The translations under genes and the position numbers were made by a program. Shown piece after piece: positions 16,802 through 24,337 of a stretch of 64,000 nt of DNA (positions within the stretch are counted from its first letter, which is position 1; each line of letters begins with the position of its first letter). The notes beneath the pieces are model-generated. The model ran no database searches, was not told the DNA's origin, and worked only from the letters and a program-made list of their open reading frames with translations. The stretch is from Blastopirellula marina (GTDB taxonomy: Bacteria > Planctomycetota > Planctomycetia > Pirellulales > Pirellulaceae), in NCBI RefSeq assembly GCF_002967765.1, contig NZ_PUHY01000005.1, positions 310,001-374,000 on the forward strand, in the 5' to 3' direction.

Positions 16802-18172
16802 CTATTCGATTCGCTTGGCGGTTTGTTTGATCCCGTTTTGGTGCAGTACAACCGAGTTGCACTTGCCGGACTTGTCGACTTGAAACGTAAGGGTTGCTTC
16901 GACCACTTTGTAATACCATTCGGTTTCGCTGCGTGGGAAAACGCGAAACGTTGGTTGTCCTGTTAGTCCCACTAGCAGTTGATCGTCTTTTACTGTCACC
17001 GTGAAGACGGCCCCAGGAACGATCTGATATTTGCCGACATAGCGTTTCATCTTCTCCGGCGAAACTTCCAGTACTTCGGCGAACTTGCGTGGCTGCTCGC
17101 TCGAGCCAGCCAGCATCCGCATGATTTGTTCCGCCAACGTATCGATGTCATGCGTCGCTGTGTTCGCCAGAATCACCACCGCCGCGTCGACCTTGCGATT
17201 GACGAAAATTGCGGCATGGTAGCCGCCCGTTTGCCCGTTGTGCCAGCGAGTCGCGCCGTCGCGCGCGACATGCCAGCCCAGACCCATTGCGAAGTCGTTT
17301 TCGCCGATCGGCTGTTGATGAACTTGCCAGGCAATATTGATTGCCGTTCCGAGGTCATTTTTCGGTGGGTGAAGCTGCGCCTCGGCAAATTTCAGCATGT
17401 CATCCGCATCACTACGAATGCCCCCGGCGCCTGCCAGTTTCAGAAAGTCCCAGTTGCGGCTGACCGTTCCACCGGCAACATGGGGCGTTGCGAGACGTTG
17501 CTTTTGTGATTGATCCAATGCGACGCGCGTGTCGGCCATCTTCAGTGGCTGAGCAATTTCCTGTTCAAGGAGCGAGCCGTAGTCTGTTTTCTGCTGTGAA
17601 GCGAGCAACTCACCAAGAAGCCCCGCACCAAGATTCGAATAACTCATCTCTTCGCCGGGGCGTTTTCGGGGCTGAAACTTCTGGAGAAACTGGGCCAACT
17701 GCTGGCCGTTGTAGTCTGCGTAGGGGTTCTCTGGATCGGCCGGCGCAAGGTTGTCAGGCAATCGAGGAAGGCCGGAAGTATGGGTCGACAGGTGCCACAG
17801 ACGGATTGGTGAGCTTTCCTCGCGACGTGGCATCTTGACACTATCGGGTAACAGTTCATCAGCGGGCGTTACCAAAGAGACGCGGCCCTCGACCATCGCG
17901 TCAGCCAAGAGGATGCCGGTGAAGACTTTAGAAATCGAGCCGATTTCGTAAATCGTTTTACCGTCCGGCACTTTGGAGTCTTTGGCGGAAAGCCGTCCGT
18001 AACCTCGGACGACTTTGTTTTCACCTTGAATGACGCCGATCGTCATTCCCACGACCGTTTTGCTTTCGACGTAGGGCGCGGCTAAGCGGTCGACCTTGTC
18101 AGCGAGGTCGTCGGCTTGTGCTACGCCACTCAGACAGAGCAGAGAGAGCGTTAGAAATATGAAATCCTTCAT
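16802..18172 (-). CDS. Secreted serine hydrolase, class C beta-lactamase/penicillin-binding-protein fold
   Basis: A 456-residue exported enzyme, signal peptide residues 1-20. Catalytic motifs: SISK at 79-82 (Ser79 nucleophile, Lys82), YSN at 178-180, and HNGQTGG near residue 323 as the KTG equivalent. WHLSTHTSGLPRLP is a conserved strand of the family. A separate C-terminal beta domain from about residue 355 (KRYVGKYQIVPGAVFTVTVKDDQLLVGL) resembles the lipocalin-like domain seen after many such esterases/peptidases. This is the AmpC-like/D-aminopeptidase/EstB group, which includes esterases, so I would not predict antibiotic resistance from it. No regulator is adjacent. Confidence 0.9.
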   Translation of the reverse strand: MKDFIFLTLSLLCLSGVAQADDLADKVDRLAAPYVESKTVVGMTIGVIQGENKVVRGYGRLSAKDSKVPDGKTIYEIGSISKVFTGILLADAMVEGRVSLVTPADELLPDSVKMPRREESSPIRLWHLSTHTSGLPRLPDNLAPADPENPYADYNGQQLAQFLQKFQPRKRPGEEMSYSNLGAGLLGELLASQQKTDYGSLLEQEIAQPLKMADTRVALDQSQKQRLATPHVAGGTVSRNWDFLKLAGAGGIRSDADDMLKFAEAQLHPPKNDLGTAINIAWQVHQQPIGENDFAMGLGWHVARDGATRWHNGQTGGYHAAIFVNRKVDAAVVILANTATHDIDTLAEQIMRMLAGSSEQPRKFAEVLEVSPEKMKRYVGKYQIVPGAVFTVTVKDDQLLVGLTGQPTFRVFPRSETEWYYKVVEATLTFQVDKSGKCNSVVLHQNGIKQTAKRIE

Positions 18173-18318
18173 CGGCTGTTTCTCCGCCAGAAAAGCAGTA
18201 AGTCGGGAATGCCACGATTGGCAGGGCGTCGATTCTAAGGTAGTTCGTCCTACTACGCGACTTATTCGCGAAAACCGGTCAACTAAAATCTTAGGAAAAG
18301 TAGCCGTCCTTCGAAATG

Positions 18319-18355
18319 AAAAAGCCAGCCCACGCTCATCCTCGCGCGGGCCGGC
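18319..18355 (-). terminator. Rho-independent terminator of the CotH gene
   Basis: On the minus strand a 12-bp stem (18344-18355 with 18324-18335, two G-T pairs) and an 8-base loop are followed by five T. It lies 52 bases beyond the stop of the CotH-like gene. Confidence 0.8.
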
Positions 18356-18406
18356 TCACAGGGGGAGGGTTAATTCATGACGTTACCGTCACGAACTTGT
18401 GCTTGG

Positions 18407-20305
18407 CTAGTTCATCGCCGGAGCCTGATAGTCCAGCAGGAACTCTCGGCGTTTCTCGAAAAAGTTCATTAACGAGGCATCGCCTGGCTTTTCGGTGTCG
18501 GTAGCCTTCTTGAACGCCTCTTCCGATTCGAGCTTGCGGGTGTCGCTGGCCACGTCGGCGGCGATCAGCTTGGCATGCTGCTCGATGATCGGCTCGACAA
18601 ACTCAGGTGCGAACGTCTTCTCGGCGATCTCGCGAACATACTGTAAGTACTTTTCGCGAAGGTGCGGAATCTGTAGCAGTTGGCTGCGAAGTGGCATGCG
18701 AGGGTTGTCGATATTCACCAGCGGATCGAGTTCAACACCGCCATGACCGCCCGGGCCACCACGACCTCCAGGTCCGCCAAATCCGCCTGGGCCACCTGGC
18801 CCGGCGAAACCGCCAGGACCGCCGAATCCACGACGCCCTCGTTGACGTTCTCCGTCTTCGGGACCGAAGCCCCCTCGATCAAATCCGCCACGCCCGCGAT
18901 CTGCGCGATCGTCGTTGGGTGGACCTTGTTCAGGCCGACCGTTTTCGTTGCGCGGTTCGGGACCACCTTCTGGCATGGGGCCACGTTCGCGATCAAAACC
19001 GCCAGGACGGCCAAAGCCTCCTGGTCCACCACCAGGAAGGCCGAATCCTCCTGGTCCACCGGGGCCGCCAGGACCACGACCCGGTCCACGTCCTCCTTGG
19101 AACGCTTCGTTCATGTCGTGGGGAATGACGTGAAACTTCTTGTCTTTGTCGAGGAAGATGTAATAGTCACTCGATCGGGTCCAATAGCCATCGGAGTTCA
19201 CCAAAGCGACATCGAGGGCCAAGAACTTAAGTGCTTCGTCGATGTCGAGTTGCGATTCGAGTTCTTCCTCTAGCTTGTCGAGTGGCGTTTCATTCAGTGT
19301 GCGGCAGAGGCGAATGAGGGCCGCCCAAGCCTTGGCACCGTCGCTCGATTTCATGTCGTATCGACCTTCGTACGCGGCGATATCGTCCCCCACGTACCGC
19401 AGGCCACCATCGCCGCCTGGGCTGCCGGGTACTTTCCAGCGCGTCCCTTTGCTTGAAGGGTAGTTTTCCTTCAGGAACTGTTTGTCGAACTGTTGCACGT
19501 TGGCATAGACGCCCCAACTTTCGCCGTTGATGACCACGCGGACATGATTTGCTTTGGGCACGGGAATGAATTCGCTGGCGATCTTCGAGTACAGCACCGT
19601 GCTCATGAACGACGCGTCACCAGCACAGTTTAATAGGTTCAGCGTCTTGTAGCCGTACAGACGTTGATCCTCGTCCGCCAGGTCCAGCGAAACATTGAAA
19701 GAACGTTTGTAGCCGGTGGGGACCATACCGTAAGACGACATCCCGCGGAACCGCATGCCGACGTTAGGGTACGTCTTGCCATCGACGGTTAGCGTGGCGG
19801 GAACTTCGACATCGGTGCCATGGAAGTCTTCGAGTTCCTTCTCCCAGTCTTCGTTCTCGAATTCGATGAAGATAGTACGCAGGACATCACCGGCATACAT
19901 ATCGGCATCAGGATATTGCTTAACTTGATCTGGTGTAAGCTTTGGGCCACTTTCCGGAGCAGGACGATTTCCACCACGTCCGCGCGGTCCGCCAGGGCCA
20001 CCGAAACCGCCACGTGTAGCACCTTCGGATTGAATTTCAGCACGTGCTTCAGCGCGTTCTTTCTGATCGAGCCATCCGTTCTCGTCGTGATCGAACTTCT
20101 TAACGAGCTTACGATCTTCCCGACTGCCTGGCCCAAATCCGCCGCGGCCGCCGGGACCTCCACCAGGTCTACCGAATCCACCAGGCCCTCCGGGACCACC
20201 GAAGCCTCCGGGGCCGCCGCGGAAATCTTCTGGCGGCTGAGCATTGGCTGCCGTCAGAAGAGCAAAGAAGAACATCAATCCTATTCGACTAGAAAGTCGC
20301 ATCAT
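18407..20305 (-). CDS. CotH-like protein kinase with EF-hand and long Gly-rich segments
   Basis: Exported 632-residue protein related to spore-coat CotH kinases. Signal peptide residues 1-22. A Gly/Pro/Phe/Arg-rich linker (about 28-60) precedes an EF-hand calcium loop at residues 72-83 with Asp72, Asp74, Asn76, Asp80 and Glu83. CotH features follow: VGMRFRGMSSYGMVP, KRSFNVSLD, KTLNLLNCAGDASFM and VINGESWGVYANVQQFD; HVIPHDMNEAF contains the metal-binding Asp. A second Gly-rich insertion of about 120 residues (near 405-530) splits the C-terminal region. CotH proteins phosphorylate secreted proteins (known of the family); the target here is unknown. Its DUF4956 neighbour lies upstream on the same strand, a pairing seen repeatedly in bacteria. 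The Gly-rich DNA produces several long false frames on both strands. Confidence 0.88.
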   Translation of the reverse strand: MMRLSSRIGLMFFFALLTAANAQPPEDFRGGPGGFGGPGGPGGFGRPGGGPGGRGGFGPGSREDRKLVKKFDHDENGWLDQKERAEARAEIQSEGATRGGFGGPGGPRGRGGNRPAPESGPKLTPDQVKQYPDADMYAGDVLRTIFIEFENEDWEKELEDFHGTDVEVPATLTVDGKTYPNVGMRFRGMSSYGMVPTGYKRSFNVSLDLADEDQRLYGYKTLNLLNCAGDASFMSTVLYSKIASEFIPVPKANHVRVVINGESWGVYANVQQFDKQFLKENYPSSKGTRWKVPGSPGGDGGLRYVGDDIAAYEGRYDMKSSDGAKAWAALIRLCRTLNETPLDKLEEELESQLDIDEALKFLALDVALVNSDGYWTRSSDYYIFLDKDKKFHVIPHDMNEAFQGGRGPGRGPGGPGGPGGFGLPGGGPGGFGRPGGFDRERGPMPEGGPEPRNENGRPEQGPPNDDRADRGRGGFDRGGFGPEDGERQRGRRGFGGPGGFAGPGGPGGFGGPGGRGGPGGHGGVELDPLVNIDNPRMPLRSQLLQIPHLREKYLQYVREIAEKTFAPEFVEPIIEQHAKLIAADVASDTRKLESEEAFKKATDTEKPGDASLMNFFEKRREFLLDYQAPAMN

Positions 20306-20367
20306 TGTTTATTGCTCGCGTGTTGATGAGGGAAAAGGTGAGATGACCGCAACAGGCATCTCAAGGT

Positions 20368-21093
20368 TTACGAATCTGATTTCGGTTCGGAATCTCTTGG
20401 TTTAATCCAGATGGTTAGTGTCGCCTTCTTCTGCGGAAGGTCGATTGTTTTGATTTCAAAATCGACGACATTCAGTCCGGTACGTTCGCGGAGGTCGGCG
20501 ATAAGCTGTTCGCGATGGGCGTCCCCTAGCCATTCGAGACGGTCGTACTCAATCGCGTACTTGTCGAACTTTTCTTTCTTGCCGTTCTTTTCCTTAGGTT
20601 TGCCGTTGCCATTTCCGGTGGGGGAATCGCCATTCGGTTCGTCCAGCTTTTCTTTCTTTTTGTCACTTCCGTTTCCATTGCCGACGACCCGTTCCTTGAG
20701 CATCGTGGTCGCGAAGATCACGCTGTTGACCAGGAGAACCTCGGCATAGCTCGTTTTGCGGTTCGCTAACGAGTTGATGACTGCGATGCCGATCACGATG
20801 AATAAGTAGGTCATCTCTTTCGGACGAATCGAGTCGGTACGGTATCTAAGAACCCCGAAGACGGCGAAAAGTCCCAAGGCCAGTCCTAGATCGAGTTCTA
20901 ATTTCTTCATGGTGAAGCAAATGAAGAAAACGACGACGTTCAGCATCACGGCCGTGAACGCAAATTCACGCTGCCGCTGACTTGGGTAAATTCCAAAGAA
21001 TACAATCAGGCTCAGGAAAAACAGGTTGATCCCAAACCGGACCATCAGCTTGAAAATGTCGGTATCGAAGATGGGGACTTCGAGGAATTCCAT
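20368..21093 (-). CDS. DUF4956 membrane protein
   Basis: A 241-residue membrane protein. Four or so hydrophobic helices cover residues 12-140 (FGINLFFLSLIVFFGIY, FTAVMLNVVVFFICF, LGLALGLFAVFGVLRYRT, TYLFIVIGIAVINSLA). FAVFGVLRYRTDSIRPKEMTY carries the characteristic RYRT signature of DUF4956. A Lys/Gly/Asn-rich cytoplasmic linker of about 40 residues (near 150-190) and a small alpha/beta C-terminal domain (about 190-235) follow. It sits 62 bases upstream of the CotH gene, so both are probably one operon. In other genomes DUF4956 often accompanies CotH and a VTC-type polyphosphate polymerase; no VTC gene is seen here. Confidence 0.85.
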   Translation of the reverse strand: MEFLEVPIFDTDIFKLMVRFGINLFFLSLIVFFGIYPSQRQREFAFTAVMLNVVVFFICFTMKKLELDLGLALGLFAVFGVLRYRTDSIRPKEMTYLFIVIGIAVINSLANRKTSYAEVLLVNSVIFATTMLKERVVGNGNGSDKKKEKLDEPNGDSPTGNGNGKPKEKNGKKEKFDKYAIEYDRLEWLGDAHREQLIADLRERTGLNVVDFEIKTIDLPQKKATLTIWIKPRDSEPKSDS

Positions 21094-21461
21094 CGTGGTG
21101 TCTGTTTCCCAGCATCCAGGCGTCGATCCGACTGGATGATGTTGGTGTTGCTGAATCCAATTCGTGGAGAAGCACGACTCGCGAAATCGAGGGACGGAGT
21201 CGGGCTGTATCGATCAATGCGAAATTGAGCCAACCAATGTGCCAGGAATATGAAGAAAAAATGAAGAACCGGTAACGAACAGTCCCCGTCGGTAAGGAAG
21301 CTGATCGCCCGGCCCGTCGATCGAAATGCCCCAAAATAGGCGTTTGACGCTTGTTTTCTCGATGAATTGGCGAATTCCGTCCGCCATGGCAAAGTTTGCT
21401 CGTTGCCTGGGGTTCCCTGAACCGATATGATTAATCGTAGATCAACGATAAAGGGTTTCTC
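21094..21461. other. Intergenic region between DUF4956 gene and arsR
   Basis: Contains leftward promoter sequence for the DUF4956-CotH pair and the rightward arsR promoter region with its operator at 21434-21449. The rest of the stretch, about 300 bases, holds nothing recognisable. Confidence 0.4.
21434..21449. promoter_or_regulatory. ArsR-type operator 1, upstream of arsR
   Basis: Inverted repeat ATCGT-N6-ACGAT, 13 bases before the arsR ATG. The same half-sites recur in the gap before arsD, which supports a shared repressor. Confidence 0.7.
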
Positions 21462-21791
21462 ATGAGCAAATGCACACCAGACGATGCGGCCTGTGATGCC
21501 TCGCCGGTTAAGATTTTGCCGGAGGCAAACGCTCAATCGCTGGCCGATTTGGCTTGGGCTTTGGCCCACCCGGCTCGGGTTCAGATCCTACGGATTTTGA
21601 TCCAGCGTGAGGCTTGTGTATGTGGCGAGATCGTCGGGCAGTTGCCCCTGGCTCAGAGCACCGTTTCGCAGCACTTGAAGATCTTGAAAAAAGCAGGTCT
21701 CGTGCAAGGCGAAGTCGATGGTCCTAAGATGTGTTACTGTGTGAATCGCAAGGCTCTTCAGGAGTTGAAGGCCTTGGTTGCGGCCTTATAG
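21462..21791 (+). CDS. arsR: Arsenic-responsive ArsR/SmtB repressor
   Basis: Winged helix-turn-helix metalloregulator, 109 residues. The domain starts with [20 protein letters not shown], the recognition helix is in [18 protein letters not shown], and the wing is [12 protein letters not shown]. Cys52 and Cys54 in ACVCGE occupy the alpha-3 arsenite-binding position (ELCVCD in E. coli ArsR); further cysteines at 4 and 11 and the MCYCV pair could supply a third thiol. Its own operator lies just upstream and a second before arsD, so it probably controls both. First gene of the ars cluster; the gap to arsD is 83 bases. Confidence 0.93.
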   Translation: MSKCTPDDAACDASPVKILPEANAQSLADLAWALAHPARVQILRILIQREACVCGEIVGQLPLAQSTVSQHLKILKKAGLVQGEVDGPKMCYCVNRKALQELKALVAAL

Positions 21792-21814
21792 CCGCCCCTT
21801 TTTTCGATTGAATA

Positions 21815-21830
21815 ATCGTCGTTCGACGAT
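21815..21830. promoter_or_regulatory. ArsR-type operator 2, between arsR and arsD
   Basis: Near-perfect palindrome ATCGTCG-TT-CGACGAT, 45 bases before arsD, more symmetrical than the site before arsR. A third half-site ACGAT follows at 21833-21837. An internal arsDA promoter under ArsR control is the likely meaning. Confidence 0.75.
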
Positions 21831-21874
21831 AAACGATATAGAACACTTCACCTTTTGAAACAAAGGAGAAAACG

Positions 21875-22243
21875 ATGAGTCACGTCCAAGTTTTTGATAA
21901 ACCGATGTGTTGTTCGACCGGTGTTTGCGGACCGCAAGTCGATCCGGTACTGCCTCGCTTCGCCGCCGACCTCGATTGGTTGAAGAGCCAGGGACATGAG
22001 GTCGAACGATTCAACCTGGCCCAACAGCCTGACGCGTTTGCCAAGAACGCCGATGTGCAGCAGTTGCTGGCCGCGAAAGGTGTCGACTGCTTGCCGCTGG
22101 TCATGGTCGATGGCAAACCAGTCAGCGAAGCCGAGTATCCCAGTCGCGAGAAGTTCGCTGCCTGGACCGGCAGCGTGGCCAAGACAGCCTCACTGCCACT
22201 TTCCTCTTCGGGGGGATGTTGCGGCGGTGGCTGCTGCGAGTAA
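21875..22243 (+). CDS. arsD: Arsenite metallochaperone ArsD
   Basis: A 122-residue ArsD, thioredoxin-like. Cys12, Cys13 and Cys18 (MCCSTGVC) align exactly with the three arsenite-binding cysteines of E. coli ArsD, and the C-terminus ends with two vicinal pairs, CC at 115-116 and 120-121, in the Gly-rich tail. VDCLPLVMVDGKPVSEAEYPSR is the conserved thioredoxin-fold second half. Role: hands As(III) or Sb(III) to ArsA. The start follows AAAGGAG. It is followed 69 bases on by arsA, its partner. Confidence 0.95.
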   Translation: MSHVQVFDKPMCCSTGVCGPQVDPVLPRFAADLDWLKSQGHEVERFNLAQQPDAFAKNADVQQLLAAKGVDCLPLVMVDGKPVSEAEYPSREKFAAWTGSVAKTASLPLSSSGGCCGGGCCE

Positions 22244-22312
22244 GTCGCACAATACGAGGCACGCAACACGTTCGCTCACTTCATGCAATCGCTTAGCATA
22301 AGGAGAACCGCG

Positions 22313-24097
22313 ATGAAATTTCTCCAAGATCCTCCGCGTAATCTTTTCTTCACCGGCAAAGGTGGCGTCGGAAAGACCTCGCTGGCATGTGCCGCTGCGG
22401 TGCAATTAAGCGATCAGGGCCAACGTGTTCTGTTGGTGTCTACCGACCCTGCCTCGAACCTGGATGAAGTTCTGGGGACGAAGCTTGCCAATCGTCCGAC
22501 ACCGGTCGCCATGGTTGATAACTTGTGGGGTATGAATATCGATCCCGAAGCGGCCGCGGCCGAGTACCGGGAACGGATGGTTGGGCCGTATCGCGGCGTG
22601 CTGCCCGATGCCGCCGTGGCGAGTATGGAAGAGCAGTTTTCTGGTTCGTGCACGCTCGAGATCGCGGCGTTTGACGAGTTTGCCCGACTGCTGGGAGATC
22701 GCCCAGCGACCGAGCAGTTCGATCATATCTTGTTCGACACTGCCCCCACTGGGCATACGCTACGTCTATTGACACTCCCTTCGGCTTGGTCTGGCTATAT
22801 CGAGAACAATACGACTGGGACTTCCTGCCTCGGCCCACTGGCAGGTTTACAGGCTCAACAAGCGATCTACCGGCAAACGGTGGCCTCGTTAAAAGACAAA
22901 GAAGCAACCCGCCTGGTGTTGGTTGCTCGACCGGAACTTTCTTCGCTGAAGGAAGCGGCTCGGTCGAGTGAAGAATTGCAGGCCTTGGGAGTCGCGAATC
23001 AGCACTTAGTGGTGAACGGATTGTTTACCGCCGTCGACCGAGACGACGCATTGGCGATCGCAATGCAGCAGCGTTGCCAGGCGGCGCTTGATCAAATGCC
23101 TGAAACGATAGGAACGTTTCCTCGTACGACAATTCCACTGGCTGGGCGTAGCTTGATGGGAATCGACGCCTTGCGACACCTGGGTGAAGAAACTTCGGTA
23201 GTTGCCAATGAAATATTGGAAGAAGATTCCACGGATACAACGCCCGAAGTGTCTACCGATTGGGAAACGTTGCTTGAAGATCTGGCAAGTAAGCGACGTG
23301 GGGTCATTCTGACGATGGGCAAAGGAGGCGTTGGCAAGACGACTATCGCTTCGGCCGTTGCGGTCGGACTTGCCCAGCGTGGTTTCGCTGTGAACCTTTC
23401 CACAACGGATCCGGCCGCGCATGTGGCGGCGACCTTGGCAGCGGACAGCTTGCCGCAGCTTACCGTAGGGCGGATTGATCCCGAGCAAGAAACGGCCGAT
23501 TACCGAGCCGAGGTCATGGAGACTGCCGGACAACACTTGGATGAGCAAGGACGGGCGCTGCTTGACGAAGATTTGCGATCTCCTTGTACCGAAGAGATCG
23601 CCGTGTTTCGTGCCTTCGCGAAAGCAGTCGCTGCCGGAGAAGACCACTTTGTGGTGCTCGACACCGCACCGACAGGACATACCATCTTGCTGCTGGACTC
23701 AGCACTTGCTTACCACCGTGAGGTCACACGGCAGGCGAGCCAAATGCCGGAAGCGGTCGAGCACTTGTTGCCGAGGTTGCGTGATCCCGACTTTACGCAC
23801 GTGCTTGTAGTTACCTTGCCAGAAGCGACACCGGTGCACGAGGCGGCTCGGTTGCAGGAAGACCTCCGTCGCGCCGAGATCGAACCGTTTGCCTGGGTGG
23901 TGAATCAAAGCCTGACGCCACTCGCAGTACACGATCCGATCTTGCGACAGCGTCGATCGAGCGAACGAAAGTATCTGCTGGAAGTCAATTCGCTTGCTCA
24001 ACGCGTGCTGTTAACCGCCTGGCAGGTCGCACCGCCAACTGGGATTGAAGGTCTACGAAAGTTAGTCGCCCGCAGTGAAGAAATTGATGCGGTTTAG
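22313..24097 (+). CDS. arsA: Arsenite-transporting ATPase ArsA
   Basis: Full-length double ATPase of 594 residues. ATG at 22313 follows AAGGAG; an upstream in-frame start at 22283 is less likely. First P-loop GKGGVGKTS at residues 15-23, second GKGGVGKTT near 336-344; each half has DTAPTGHT signal-transduction motifs (LFDTAPTGHTLRLL and VLDTAPTGHTILLL). Cys113, Cys172 and Cys425 match the E. coli metalloid-binding Cys113, Cys172 and Cys422. ArsA normally powers ArsB; no arsB or acr3 is found here or in the 240 bases after it, so the pump must be elsewhere or absent. Confidence 0.96.
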   Translation: MKFLQDPPRNLFFTGKGGVGKTSLACAAAVQLSDQGQRVLLVSTDPASNLDEVLGTKLANRPTPVAMVDNLWGMNIDPEAAAAEYRERMVGPYRGVLPDAAVASMEEQFSGSCTLEIAAFDEFARLLGDRPATEQFDHILFDTAPTGHTLRLLTLPSAWSGYIENNTTGTSCLGPLAGLQAQQAIYRQTVASLKDKEATRLVLVARPELSSLKEAARSSEELQALGVANQHLVVNGLFTAVDRDDALAIAMQQRCQAALDQMPETIGTFPRTTIPLAGRSLMGIDALRHLGEETSVVANEILEEDSTDTTPEVSTDWETLLEDLASKRRGVILTMGKGGVGKTTIASAVAVGLAQRGFAVNLSTTDPAAHVAATLAADSLPQLTVGRIDPEQETADYRAEVMETAGQHLDEQGRALLDEDLRSPCTEEIAVFRAFAKAVAAGEDHFVVLDTAPTGHTILLLDSALAYHREVTRQASQMPEAVEHLLPRLRDPDFTHVLVVTLPEATPVHEAARLQEDLRRAEIEPFAWVVNQSLTPLAVHDPILRQRRSSERKYLLEVNSLAQRVLLTAWQVAPPTGIEGLRKLVARSEEIDAV

Positions 24098-24337
24098 AGG
24101 AAGCACCAATACTCACTGGCGCGCTCTTACTTGTCGCGCCGGCGAGCTTGCTGATTCAAGCAGGGATACTAGAGAGGTGCTCGCCCATGCTTCTAGAGTG
24201 GGCTTCTCGGCCGATCGTGTTAATCGCATCGGTCGTAGCGATTCCTCTTACGGGATTCTACGGTAGTAGCCGTTTGTGGCCTGGGCATGCGCATTCTATC
24301 CTTCTGATGGGTTGCATGTTCGTGGAATGCCAGATTA

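Noticed and set aside
16802-18172. Antibiotic-resistance beta-lactamase
   Set aside because: The fold matches, but this family is mostly esterases/peptidases and the extra C-terminal domain argues against a resistance role.
18680-19273. Long frames on the + strand over the Gly-rich part of the CotH gene, and the repetitive DNA itself as a repeat array
   Set aside because: They are shadows of Gly/Pro-coding DNA; no spacer-repeat pattern of a CRISPR array.
22406-24001. Several antisense frames across arsA
   Set aside because: arsA reads continuously with all motifs; the opposite frames are unrecognisable.
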